Shown: in pieces, positions 10,901 to 19,053 of the stretch
Layout of the letters: every line of letters starts with the position of its first letter
Numbering within the stretch: the first letter of the stretch is position 1
Assembly (NCBI GenBank): GCA_028282565.1
Contig: JANQHS010000002.1
Span: 1 to 36,745 of the forward strand
From: Cytophagales bacterium
GTDB taxonomy: Bacteria; Bacteroidota; Bacteroidia; Cytophagales; CCMP332
Direction of reading: 5' to 3'
DNA: 36,745 nt
Made by a program: the position numbers and the translations under genes
The notes under the pieces: model-generated
What the model was told of the DNA's origin: nothing
What the model saw: the letters and a program-made list of their open reading frames with translations, nothing else
The model's database searches: none

Positions 10901-12895
10901 TCGGACCCTCCGAGACCACGTTTCAGCCTTTTAAAATCTGATCAAAGTTGTTTCAGTGTATTGGACGGTTCTGTTGACCTCAATATCCTTTCAGGAACAG
11001 GTCCTTTTTCCTACCGATGGTCTAACGGACAAAGAACTCCTGACATCAACAATCTTGCCTCAGGGGAGTACTTTGTACGGGTTTTTGATTCGGCCTCACC
11101 TTCAACAGGATGCTATGGTTATGATAGCGTGCTGATCAACAAACCACCGGAGATCCTTGTGAACACCTCTTTCACCAATGCCAATTGCGGATCAAACAAT
11201 GGTTCTGCCAGCATCACCATTGGAGGAGGAATTCCACCATATGACCATAGGTGGACCAACGGTGATGAAACCCTTTGGGCAGATAGCTTAAGTGCAGGCA
11301 TTTATGTCGTTGAAGTAGAAGATGCAACCGGTTGCAAGGTCAATAGACAGGTCCTGATCTCAGATGTTGAGGCCCCATCCATTTCCGCGGGAAGCATTAC
11401 ACCGGTAAGTTGTTTTGGTGGTTCCAATGGGGCCCTTGATATTGATGTTTCCGGAGGAACCGCTCCTTATTCGTATTGGTGGACCAATGGTTCAAGCAAC
11501 CAGGACATCTCAAACCTCTCCGTAGGGCCTTATGAGGTATTGGTATTGGATGGGGATAGCTGTATCAGCCTTGCGACATTCAACATTTCACAACCCGATC
11601 CGATTTCCCTTTCAAGTCAGACCACGAACACCAATTGCGGATCGTCTACAGGATCGGCTCATATATCAGCTTCGGGAGGCACAGGATCGTATATATATGT
11701 CTGGTCAAATGGTGGGTCTGATTCCGTTGAGAATAATTTGGCTGCCGGGTTTTACTCCGTAGAGGTAACAGATCAAAACTCATGCTTCGATACGATTTGG
11801 GTAGCGATATCGGAGGACAACGGACCAAACGTGGTTCTTGATTCCATCATACAACCAACATGCATAAACCCTGCGGGGTCCGTCTATATTACCGTAAGCG
11901 GACCGGGTTCACCATATACCTTCAACTGGTCAAACGGTAGTCAGGTTGAGGACCTGATCAATGTGGGCTCGGGAACTTACAATCTGACGGTGGCAAATTC
12001 TCAGGGATGCCTTGGAAATATAACCGCACAACTCAATGGTGATGTCAACTTTGGAGATAATATCTGTCTCGTAACCGTGGATAGTGCCACAGGCTCGAAC
12101 CTGATCGCCTGGGAAAAGAACTATTTTGCCGGAATCAGTCATTACAATATTTATCGGGAATCATCGGCAGCCGGTGTTTACCAACAGATCGGTACGGTTC
12201 CATTCAACCAAAACGCGGAATTCATTGATTCCGTGGCCCTGCCTCTGTTCCGGTCATGGAGGTACAAGATATCATCGGTTGATTCATGCGGGGTTGAAAG
12301 CAGCCTAAGTCCCGAGCATAAGACCATGCACCTTACTCAGAGTTTGGGACTTATTCCGAATTCCATCAATTTATCCTGGGACGACTATCAGGGCTTTAAT
12401 TATGCGACTTATTATATCTACAGAAATACCTGGGCCAATGGTTGGGAACTGATCGACTCAATTCCATCAAACCTGAACAGCTATACGGATGTTATCCCCA
12501 CCCTGATCAATGATCCGGGTCTTTTTTATGTTGTTGCGATCAAAAAGCCTTTCGGCTGCGATACGGACAAAAAAGGGAAGACCCTTGGGCGCTCCAGGTC
12601 CAACAATTCCACTCCGGATCCGCCTTCAGCACCTCAGGGAATCGATTTGGCCGATCAATCCTCAGCTGAAATTAGGTTTTACCCTGTGCCGGCAAGGGAG
12701 TTTGTGAACTACAGGCAAAAAGACGGCTCTGCCTTCCGCCGGGTCAGTATTCAAAACCTGAAAGGTGTAACCCTTCTAAGCACCAACATTTCAAGTGAAG
12801 GTAAAATTGACCTTGGAAATCTGGCGCCGGGGATTTATGTCATCACCGCAGAAGGTTCATCGTATTCTGAGGTTCAGAAGCTAGTCATTCACTAA
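7943..12895 (+). CDS. Very large SprB-repeat, T9SS C-terminal-domain secreted protein (adhesin-like)
   Basis: ATG 7943 gives a signal peptide, MGKRLLLPLFLSLVLPFSSLAQ. N-terminal propeller-like repeats (DASGNVYYTGYT), about 12 SprB-like repeats (GG.PPYSYSWSNG...G.Y.V.VTD..GC), two FnIII-like modules, then T9SS type A CTD IRFYPVPAREFVNYRQKDG...GIYVITAEGSSYSEVQKLVIH. Confidence 0.93.
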   Translation: MGKRLLLPLFLSLVLPFSSLAQCEVWGNTSNGGGSLDDYVIDAEVDLSGNQIIVGYFYSDTLRIGDTLLPQLGGYTGYVVKMDSNDHVDWAILGNGVVVADAATDASGNVYYTGYTSNHYNGLTNNFPWASYMFVFKYSPQGVKLLQRQEGGGGGAYAYPASIAVSPSGEVAITGAYSSSALGFTGWGSLNPPTNATGEGFLVKYNSNLTAQWAHGFYSTGTAQGYGIDYDLSGNVYFAGYCNGPTMTLNGQVYSLSGDFDGYMGKINSSGTIQWIRFLKGSDDDRINKIKVNEFGKPFFLGYFTSDTVDLDGAQYLNSDPGTGSAEPVVGEISPSGAITWVADLDYPGSNQINEIKPYKDKGLFFTGNFDGADLIIGQDSLTNTNSGFSDFYGGLIDFSGNLVWMRSGGGLANEIGISIGVMPTEDLRIFFRSNSLNMTVGNETLTGYGSYDIGISKLKNEPIVFSSTVTDVTCGVGNDGAINVSYSGGQAPYTETWSHGPNGTQISNLVPGNYQLTVIDANGCETQETFNVQEQITLDPIVTVFSADTCGANNGMAIASVTGGAPPYNFQWSTGSSSQVISNLASGQYTLTVTDANNCEVIRVVDVGGSSPPQLSTSSTPTSTCGSADGFAIVNIAGQNGPFAVHWSSGHSSSIASGLPKGWYTVDVTDTTGCMSTDSVFVDGPDRPAIVAEVVNPSCHGNSDGSIDLSISGGVPPYSYSWGHGPMTQDVDSLSPGTYTVSITDSDFANNNCVTTDTFLIHNPLPLGVMVDSIRPACTQSNGSISAFGQGGTPPYKYLWSTGDTISTLFNVPSGQYWVRVRDSRQCELFRMINLEDNVTFTTSLTTFNSDSCSENTGVASVTMIGGQFPFSVQWSNGVMGPFVNQLPAGPYSVTITDNSGCSDTLNFNIAGYNKPFLSLSKSDAQTCDGNEGAAILQISGQAGPYGIMWSSGDTVQNVFNISRGWYSVTVTDTNGCSATDSIEVSDPPRPRFSLLKSDQSCFSVLDGSVDLNILSGTGPFSYRWSNGQRTPDINNLASGEYFVRVFDSASPSTGCYGYDSVLINKPPEILVNTSFTNANCGSNNGSASITIGGGIPPYDHRWTNGDETLWADSLSAGIYVVEVEDATGCKVNRQVLISDVEAPSISAGSITPVSCFGGSNGALDIDVSGGTAPYSYWWTNGSSNQDISNLSVGPYEVLVLDGDSCISLATFNISQPDPISLSSQTTNTNCGSSTGSAHISASGGTGSYIYVWSNGGSDSVENNLAAGFYSVEVTDQNSCFDTIWVAISEDNGPNVVLDSIIQPTCINPAGSVYITVSGPGSPYTFNWSNGSQVEDLINVGSGTYNLTVANSQGCLGNITAQLNGDVNFGDNICLVTVDSATGSNLIAWEKNYFAGISHYNIYRESSAAGVYQQIGTVPFNQNAEFIDSVALPLFRSWRYKISSVDSCGVESSLSPEHKTMHLTQSLGLIPNSINLSWDDYQGFNYATYYIYRNTWANGWELIDSIPSNLNSYTDVIPTLINDPGLFYVVAIKKPFGCDTDKKGKTLGRSRSNNSTPDPPSAPQGIDLADQSSAEIRFYPVPAREFVNYRQKDGSAFRRVSIQNLKGVTLLSTNISSEGKIDLGNLAPGIYVITAEGSSYSEVQKLVIH
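9340..12050 (+). repeat. Array of about 12 tandem SprB-like repeats (about 75 aa / 220-239 bp each)
   Basis: First conserved Cys of successive units at about 9364, 9590, 9818, 10038, 10273, 10500, 10724, 10945, 11184, 11408, 11634 and 11861. Shared core: C...G......GG.PPY...W..G........L..G.Y.V.V.D...C. Confidence 0.88.
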
Positions 12896-12929
12896 GGCCG
12901 ATCAAATCAACAAATTTTCATTACTTGGT

Positions 12930-15900
12930 TTGGTGAAAATCCTATTCCAGGTAATCGCCCTAATGTTCATAGGCATGGGAGCCTTTGCGCAGCTTCCTGT
13001 TCCTTCAGATGGGAAGCTTCCAACTCACAATTTTAATCCCAGTCAATTTCCTTCAAGGGAAGGGCAATGTCATGACGTTATCTTGGGGCCGGATCATCGA
13101 ATCTATGTGGGCAATAACGGCGGACTGCTTGTTTACAACGGTCAGAACTGGAAGCAAGTCGAAGACCCGGAGCAAAGAGAGGTTTTCGCTCTGGAATTCT
13201 CACCAAAGGGAACCCTGTTTTTTGGCTCTAATAATTCTTTTGGGTATGTAGAAACCGATGAGGTCGGAAACAGCAAAATGGTTGACCTTTTTAAGATGCT
13301 TGGGGATAACCTTGGAAGCATTGGAAGGATTCGGGGCATTCTTTTTCGTGGAGATGAAGTTTGGTTCTATGCGGCCTCCACCATATTCGTGATCGATAAG
13401 GATTTTCAATTGGTGGAAGAGTTTGCGGTCAATAAAATGGTGAGACTCTTCATGGCCGGGCAACAGCCAGTGGTTTTTGAATTGTTTGAGGATCCCAAGA
13501 TCATCGATGAAAGTGGCAACCTTGTCCCTCTGATCAACGATTGGCCCGGAAAGATCGCTATTCAAAATGTGTTTGAATTGGGAGAAAGCCAGTACTTGAT
13601 GATCACCGATACCGATTGGCGGTATATAGAGGTTGATGGAAAACGGATAAGTACGACCAGGGTTTTGTCCAACCCCGAGCTGCTGGATCTTTTTGTCCTG
13701 AAAGCTCGCCTTGACCCCTCCGGTGATTTGGTCCTTGCCACCGAAAGTAACGGGATCCTCAAATTGGATCAGCAGGGAAATCTGATTACCATTTCCGATT
13801 TCAAAAAGGGCCTACAAAATAATTCAGTAAATGAAATTTGCTTTGACCACCAGGGAAACCTTTGGGCCGCCCTGGAGTTTGGCATTTCCATGATCGATTA
13901 CAACGCCCCCGTCTCGCACTTCGGAGAGGAGTTCGGGGTGAATTTCGTGATCAATGAAATTCTACCCATCAGGGAAACCTTGCTCCTTGGAACCACCACA
14001 GGTATTTATCAATGGGATCCGCTGGAAAAACGATTTAAGAGAGTTGAGGGGTTTAACGGAGAATGCTGGACTCTTGAAAAAGTGGAAAAGGGTGGTGGAA
14101 AATATTCAATTCTCGCCGGAGCTGAGAAAGCCATCACGGAATACACTCCCGGACAGGGCTTTGAACGGCTTGTTTCCGCTTCCCCGTTTCTGATTCGCCG
14201 TTCGCGGAATGATGGAAACCGATATTGGGTGGGGACGGAAAACGGCTACATTAGCTTTTACCTGAAAGACGGATTTTTGGTGGAAGAGCATCGCAATGAA
14301 GCCCTGAATATGGAGATCCGTAGTATTGAGACCGATGGAAAAGGAAATATCTATATGGGAAGCGATGGATACGGAATGATCAGGATCGGCATGAACGAAA
14401 AAACCAATATTCCGGATTTTGAAAACCCCATCCATATTGATTCGCTTTCGGGCTTATCCGTCGGAGATCCAAACCCAAGTTTCTATCAGGATCAAATCAT
14501 TGCCGGAACGGTAGATGGAATCTTTCTGCCTGAAAAAGACGATCGATTTTCAAGAACGGACTTTGGTCTTGAAGAAGAGAACGCCTGGAACAACTACTTT
14601 TTCCGACTTACACAGGGACCAGCTGGTGAACTCTGGGTCGTTTCACTGAACCTGGAGCTCGACGAGTTTTTCAATGGCTACATCATTCCACGGGAAAAGT
14701 TCGTTCATGATGCTTTCAAAGCTACCACCGAAAACATAGTCTTCAGCATAGAGGTTGACCCCGTTTACATGAACGTTTGGATGGGAGGAGAAGGAGGATT
14801 ATTTGGGGTCAATAATAAAGGACAGAACTATTTGACCTACAGAGTGGAATGCCATTTCGATGAGATCAGCTATGGTGAGGATTCCATATTGTTTGCCGGA
14901 TTTAGCACTACTCCACCACCTGATATAGAGCTTCCATTTTCCAGAAAAGCCCTTACATTTCAATTTTCGTCTTCTTCCTATAAGTCAAGCCAGAAAACCC
15001 TATTCAAGTACAAACTTGAGGGGTTTGATGATAACTGGTCCGAATGGAGCGAAAAGTCCGAGGTGGTTTATACCAACCTTCCCGGAAAAAACTACTCCAT
15101 GCAGGTGAGGGCCCGCGACTATTTTGGGGTGGAAAGTCAGGTGGCTTCAATGAATTTCAGGGTTCTTCCCCCCTGGTATTTGACCTGGTGGGCTTACGGC
15201 CTTTATGGAATCTTCTTCTTTGGATTTACCTATGCTGCGGTGGTGATCTCCAATCGAGGCCTGAGGATCATCATAAGAGAAAAAACCAAGGAGATCACGC
15301 AGCAAAAGGACGAAATTGAATTGCAAAATTCCGAATTGGAGTCTCAAAATGAGGAGATCCTTGCTCAAAGAGATCAGCTCGAAGAGCAAAATCGGGTGAT
15401 TGGGAACAAAAACAGGCAGATCACCGACAGCATCCATTATGCCCAAAGAATTCAATTGGCCATTCTCCCCCCTCCTTCAAAAATCAAGGAGTTGCTGCCG
15501 AATAGCTCCATCATGTATCGACCAAAGGATATCGTAAGCGGAGATTTTTATTGGATGGAAACCGGAAGGGGTAATCAGGAAGAAAAGATCCTGTTCGCCG
15601 CAGTCGATTGCACAGGACATGGAGTTCCCGGAGCCTTTGTCAGTATTATCGGATACAATGGATTAAACAGGGTTGTCAGGGAAGCGGAAATTCAATCCAC
15701 TGGAGAGATCCTTGATCATTTGAATGAGATCGTGACAAAAACCCTGAATCCCTCGGGTGGAAATGATGAGGAGGTCAAAGATGGTATGGACATCAGCCTT
15801 TGCTCCCTGGACCCCAAAACACTTGAAGTCCAATACTCCGGTGCCCACAACAGCATGTATCTTGTGAGGCGAAGTTCAAAGATTGAAACCACCTCTGGTG

Positions 15901-16244
15901 AAACGATCAATCCCAAGCTGGAAGGAGAGCATGGGGCAAATCTATTTGAGATGAAGGCAGACAAAAGACCGATCGGTGCGTTTGAGAAAGAGGGTAGATT
16001 CAATACCACAACATTTCAGGCAGAAAAGGATGACCTTATCTTCCTGTTTACCGATGGGTTTGCCGATCAATTCGGTGGGCCCAGGGGAAAAAAATACATG
16101 TATAAATCGTTTAAAAAGTTCCTGATCCGGCAGTTTGAAGAACCCGTAGCACAGATCAATTCCAATCTTGAAAAAGAATATGACGAATGGAAAGGGGAAC
16201 ATGAGCAAATAGATGATGTTTGCATTATTGCCGTCAGAGTTTAG
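12930..16244 (+). CDS. Two-component-regulator-propeller/Y_Y_Y sensor with transmembrane segment, coiled coil and SpoIIE (PP2C) serine phosphatase domain
   Basis: Signal peptide, beta-propeller repeats, Y_Y_Y (YKLEGFDDNWSEWSEKSEVVYTNLPGKNYSMQVRA), TM WWAYGLYGIFFFGFTYAAVV, long coiled coil, then SpoIIE SIHYAQRIQLAILPPP...DFYWME...AAVDCTGHGVPGAFVSIIGYNGL...DDVCIIAVRV. TTG 12930 or GTG 12933 start. Confidence 0.92.
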   Translation: MVKILFQVIALMFIGMGAFAQLPVPSDGKLPTHNFNPSQFPSREGQCHDVILGPDHRIYVGNNGGLLVYNGQNWKQVEDPEQREVFALEFSPKGTLFFGSNNSFGYVETDEVGNSKMVDLFKMLGDNLGSIGRIRGILFRGDEVWFYAASTIFVIDKDFQLVEEFAVNKMVRLFMAGQQPVVFELFEDPKIIDESGNLVPLINDWPGKIAIQNVFELGESQYLMITDTDWRYIEVDGKRISTTRVLSNPELLDLFVLKARLDPSGDLVLATESNGILKLDQQGNLITISDFKKGLQNNSVNEICFDHQGNLWAALEFGISMIDYNAPVSHFGEEFGVNFVINEILPIRETLLLGTTTGIYQWDPLEKRFKRVEGFNGECWTLEKVEKGGGKYSILAGAEKAITEYTPGQGFERLVSASPFLIRRSRNDGNRYWVGTENGYISFYLKDGFLVEEHRNEALNMEIRSIETDGKGNIYMGSDGYGMIRIGMNEKTNIPDFENPIHIDSLSGLSVGDPNPSFYQDQIIAGTVDGIFLPEKDDRFSRTDFGLEEENAWNNYFFRLTQGPAGELWVVSLNLELDEFFNGYIIPREKFVHDAFKATTENIVFSIEVDPVYMNVWMGGEGGLFGVNNKGQNYLTYRVECHFDEISYGEDSILFAGFSTTPPPDIELPFSRKALTFQFSSSSYKSSQKTLFKYKLEGFDDNWSEWSEKSEVVYTNLPGKNYSMQVRARDYFGVESQVASMNFRVLPPWYLTWWAYGLYGIFFFGFTYAAVVISNRGLRIIIREKTKEITQQKDEIELQNSELESQNEEILAQRDQLEEQNRVIGNKNRQITDSIHYAQRIQLAILPPPSKIKELLPNSSIMYRPKDIVSGDFYWMETGRGNQEEKILFAAVDCTGHGVPGAFVSIIGYNGLNRVVREAEIQSTGEILDHLNEIVTKTLNPSGGNDEEVKDGMDISLCSLDPKTLEVQYSGAHNSMYLVRRSSKIETTSGETINPKLEGEHGANLFEMKADKRPIGAFEKEGRFNTTTFQAEKDDLIFLFTDGFADQFGGPRGKKYMYKSFKKFLIRQFEEPVAQINSNLEKEYDEWKGEHEQIDDVCIIAVRV

Positions 16245-16253
16245 GAATTCGCT

Positions 16254-16829
16254 ATGATAGTCGCTATTTGTAAGTTTTTTTATTGGATCCAGGGTTGGAA
16301 ACTGGAATATACCGACAGTCCTGACCTTCATCGCTGTGTGATGATGGCGGCACCGCATACTTCAAACTGGGATTTTCCCATCACCATAGCCGCTTTCAGG
16401 AAAATGGGCATTCCATTGAAGTTTACCATTAAAAAAGAGTGGATGAAATTTCCCTTCAACCTGATCATCGGTCCCTTGGGAGGGATTGGAATAGATAGAA
16501 ATCCGGAACCGGGGAAACCCAGAAAAAATATGGTAGACGTTATGGCAGGTTTGTTCAGAAAGAGGGACGAGCTTTGCGTGGTGGTTACCCCTGAAGGAAC
16601 CAGGAAAAGATCCACGCAGTGGAAAACCGGTTTTTACTACGTCGCCCTCAGGGCGAAAGTTCCGATAGCCCTGGGGTTTTGTGATTATAAAAGGAAGGTT
16701 GCGGGAGTCCTGGAAATCTTTTACCCCAGCGGGGACGTGGATGCTGACATGCGTATCATCATGAGCAAGTACACCGACATTTCAGGAAAATATCCTGAAC
16801 TCTACAGCCCGGACCTTAGGTACGTTTGA
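16254..16829 (+). CDS. 1-acyl-sn-glycerol-3-phosphate acyltransferase (PlsC) family
   Basis: APHTSNWDFP (HxxxxD), GGIGIDRN, VVTPEGTRKRSTQWKTGFYYVA. Confidence 0.9.
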   Translation: MIVAICKFFYWIQGWKLEYTDSPDLHRCVMMAAPHTSNWDFPITIAAFRKMGIPLKFTIKKEWMKFPFNLIIGPLGGIGIDRNPEPGKPRKNMVDVMAGLFRKRDELCVVVTPEGTRKRSTQWKTGFYYVALRAKVPIALGFCDYKRKVAGVLEIFYPSGDVDADMRIIMSKYTDISGKYPELYSPDLRYV

Positions 16830-18953
16830 TCATAGGGTCAGGATCTCAAATTCAACCCTTCTGTTCATCAGATTGGCATCCTCTGTTTTCACAACAGGGT
16901 TGTGCTCACCATCACCCTTGTAGATCAGCCTTTCTTCTTCAACCCCCTGACTGATCAGGTAGTTTTTCGTTGTGGTTGCTCGTTTAATACTCAGATCAAG
17001 GTTGTATTGTTCATCCCCAACCAGGTCCGTATAGGCAAGAAGTCTAACCGTCAATGCCGGATGATCCTTCATCAGCGTAGCCAGCATATCCAATTGGCTC
17101 TTTGAAAAATCCGTAATGTTCTCTGCCTCATTGAATAGGAAGTGGACTTTGGCAGGAAGCTTATCTCCTACCACAAAATACGCCCCTTTGAACTTTACCT
17201 TGGTTTCTGAGGAGACAACAGGGGGTGGTGTATCCTCCACTTCTTCGGTATCCACCGCAGCCACGACTACAGCAGGCTCAGCAGGTGTGGTGTCTTGGAC
17301 CACCTCATTTTTTTCGAGAATGACATTCCTCGTGATGTAGGATACCAAATCAAAATCCTGCTCTGCCATAACCTCTTCGGAATGAATACCGAGCTCTTCA
17401 TTTTCAACAATCAAGTGATACTTTTTTCCCGGAACGATATAGAACGTGGCCTGATTCTTTAGGCGCTGCTCCTCACAGGCGAACAGGTTCTCTTCGGGCA
17501 ACTGATACAAACATGCCTTGAAATCCCGGACCCTGATCCTTCTATCCCCGTCCATGGCAAATACATTGACATCGAGGGTGGACTTCGAAAAGTCCATCAG
17601 ATAAATGTCGGAATTGGTTTTGCCAGCTTCATCTCTTGACGAAGAAAAATAAGCCTTGGTGCCATCTCCGGTCCAAGAGAAGTAAATATCATCCTGTGCC
17701 GAGTTAATCGGAAGCCGGAGATTTTCTACATCCATGATCTCCTCGCCGCTAAGCTTTGCCCGGTAGATATCATATCCGCCAAGGCCTTCGTGACCTCTTG
17801 AGCTGAAATACAAATAAGTGCCTTCAGGGTTGATGTAGGGAGCATCTTCATCGAATTGCGTATTGATCTTATCACCAAGGCTTACCGGTTCGGACCACTT
17901 TCCTTCGCCGAGCTTTTTTGAAACATAGAGATCAAGGCCTCCCTTGCCTCCGGGCCTGTTGCTGGAGAAGTAAACCGTATTTCCATCTGAGCTTAAACCG
18001 GCACTGGGCTCCCAATATTCTGAATTCAGAGGCTCCGGCAAAGCTTGGGGTATTCCCCACTTTTCACCAGATCGTTCGGAATAATACATATCGCCCTGGA
18101 TCTCACTCACAGACTCATAGAGGAGAAATCCATTCATATCATAGTCGAAAGCGATCGGCGCGTAGTTCTTTTTGCTTCCAGCGCCGAAATCGACCATTAC
18201 CGCTTTTTTGAATTCCCCGTCTTCGCCTTTTTCCGTGAAATACAATTGCTCTGTGGGGCCCTCCTTTTTTGAACTATTCTTGGATCTCTTGGAGGCGAAC
18301 ATCAGCAAATTCCCATCGGAGGAAATACAGGGAGCATATTCATCATATGGAGAGTTGACCTCTGGCCCTAGGCTCTTCACATATACTTTCCTTCCATGGC
18401 CCTTTTGCTTATGCCCTTCTTCGGTTGAAGCAATCAGTTTCTCAATCGCCTTATCAACAGGGATCAGGTTCTCATTTTGCTCATAAGCCTTACCATATAC
18501 AGCCGGATACACAAGTTCCTCGGCGACAATCTCAAGTTTCTTATTCCCAACATGGTCCTTATTATATCTCCTTAGAAATCGCCCGTAATAATGATGGGCC
18601 GAATCAAAATCATGAAGAAGATGAAAAACCCTTGCCTGATAGAATTCAAACTCTGTAGGATAGGGCTTCCAATTTTGGCTTCTCACCACCCTAAAGAATT
18701 TTTGCGCGGATCCAGGGCGCTCTAGCTGAAGAAAGCATAGGCCAATCTTATAGTTCACCTCTGGTTCGACATTTTCCGCTTCCTTGGCATAATCCAAGTA
18801 GTTTTTCAGCGCATCAACAAATTCCCCTTTTTGCAGGTATTTGTCACCGGCTTTTTTCAGCTTCTTAGGATTTGGGGCAGGACTTGAGTAGGATTCAAAA
18901 GGCATTAAGGAGAAGACAATCCCCAATAATGCCACAATAGTTAGGAGTCTCAT
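16830..18953 (-). CDS. OmpA family protein with N-terminal TPR, PD40/WD40-like propeller and C-terminal OmpA domain
   Basis: Signal peptide MRLLTIVALLGIVFSLMPFESYS; TPR (AGDKYLQKGEFVDALKNYLDYAK); PD40 repeats (SSDGNTVYFSSNRPGGKGGLDLYVSKK; NPEGTYLYFSSRGHEGLGGYDIYRAK); OmpA_C (FLFNEAENITDFSKSQLDMLATLMKDHPALTVRLLAYTDLVGDEQYNLDLSIKRATTTKNYLISQGVEEERL). The track's earlier start at 19049 is unlikely. Confidence 0.92.
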   Translation of the reverse strand: MRLLTIVALLGIVFSLMPFESYSSPAPNPKKLKKAGDKYLQKGEFVDALKNYLDYAKEAENVEPEVNYKIGLCFLQLERPGSAQKFFRVVRSQNWKPYPTEFEFYQARVFHLLHDFDSAHHYYGRFLRRYNKDHVGNKKLEIVAEELVYPAVYGKAYEQNENLIPVDKAIEKLIASTEEGHKQKGHGRKVYVKSLGPEVNSPYDEYAPCISSDGNLLMFASKRSKNSSKKEGPTEQLYFTEKGEDGEFKKAVMVDFGAGSKKNYAPIAFDYDMNGFLLYESVSEIQGDMYYSERSGEKWGIPQALPEPLNSEYWEPSAGLSSDGNTVYFSSNRPGGKGGLDLYVSKKLGEGKWSEPVSLGDKINTQFDEDAPYINPEGTYLYFSSRGHEGLGGYDIYRAKLSGEEIMDVENLRLPINSAQDDIYFSWTGDGTKAYFSSSRDEAGKTNSDIYLMDFSKSTLDVNVFAMDGDRRIRVRDFKACLYQLPEENLFACEEQRLKNQATFYIVPGKKYHLIVENEELGIHSEEVMAEQDFDLVSYITRNVILEKNEVVQDTTPAEPAVVVAAVDTEEVEDTPPPVVSSETKVKFKGAYFVVGDKLPAKVHFLFNEAENITDFSKSQLDMLATLMKDHPALTVRLLAYTDLVGDEQYNLDLSIKRATTTKNYLISQGVEEERLIYKGDGEHNPVVKTEDANLMNRRVEFEILTL

Positions 18954-19011
18954 TTTCACACTCTTGGTATAGATTCGTTTAATGAATACCGGACTAAAAG
19001 TAAAAATATTT

Positions 19012-19036
19012 GGCTCATATTCAATGATTTTGAGCC
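19012..19036. other. Inverted repeat GGCTCA-N13-TGAGCC
   Basis: Perfect 6-bp arms between the DUF3137-like stop (19054) and the OmpA-protein start (18953); minus-strand copy is followed by AAATATTTTTA. Confidence 0.4.
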
Positions 19037-19053
19037 TTTTCAAATCCACAGGG

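Noticed and set aside
9340-12050. Regular ~226-bp periodicity considered as a CRISPR-like or satellite array
   Set aside because: The period is protein-domain sized, the frame stays open, and the units align as divergent SprB domains rather than identical DNA repeats with spacers.
15942-16358. 138-aa minus-strand ORF overlapping the SpoIIE and PlsC-like genes
   Set aside because: Antisense to two supported genes; composition is consistent with reverse-complement noise.
18954-19049. 32-aa N-terminal extension of the OmpA/PD40 protein
   Set aside because: It would run over the inverted repeat and bury the signal peptide; ATG 18953 gives a normal export signal.
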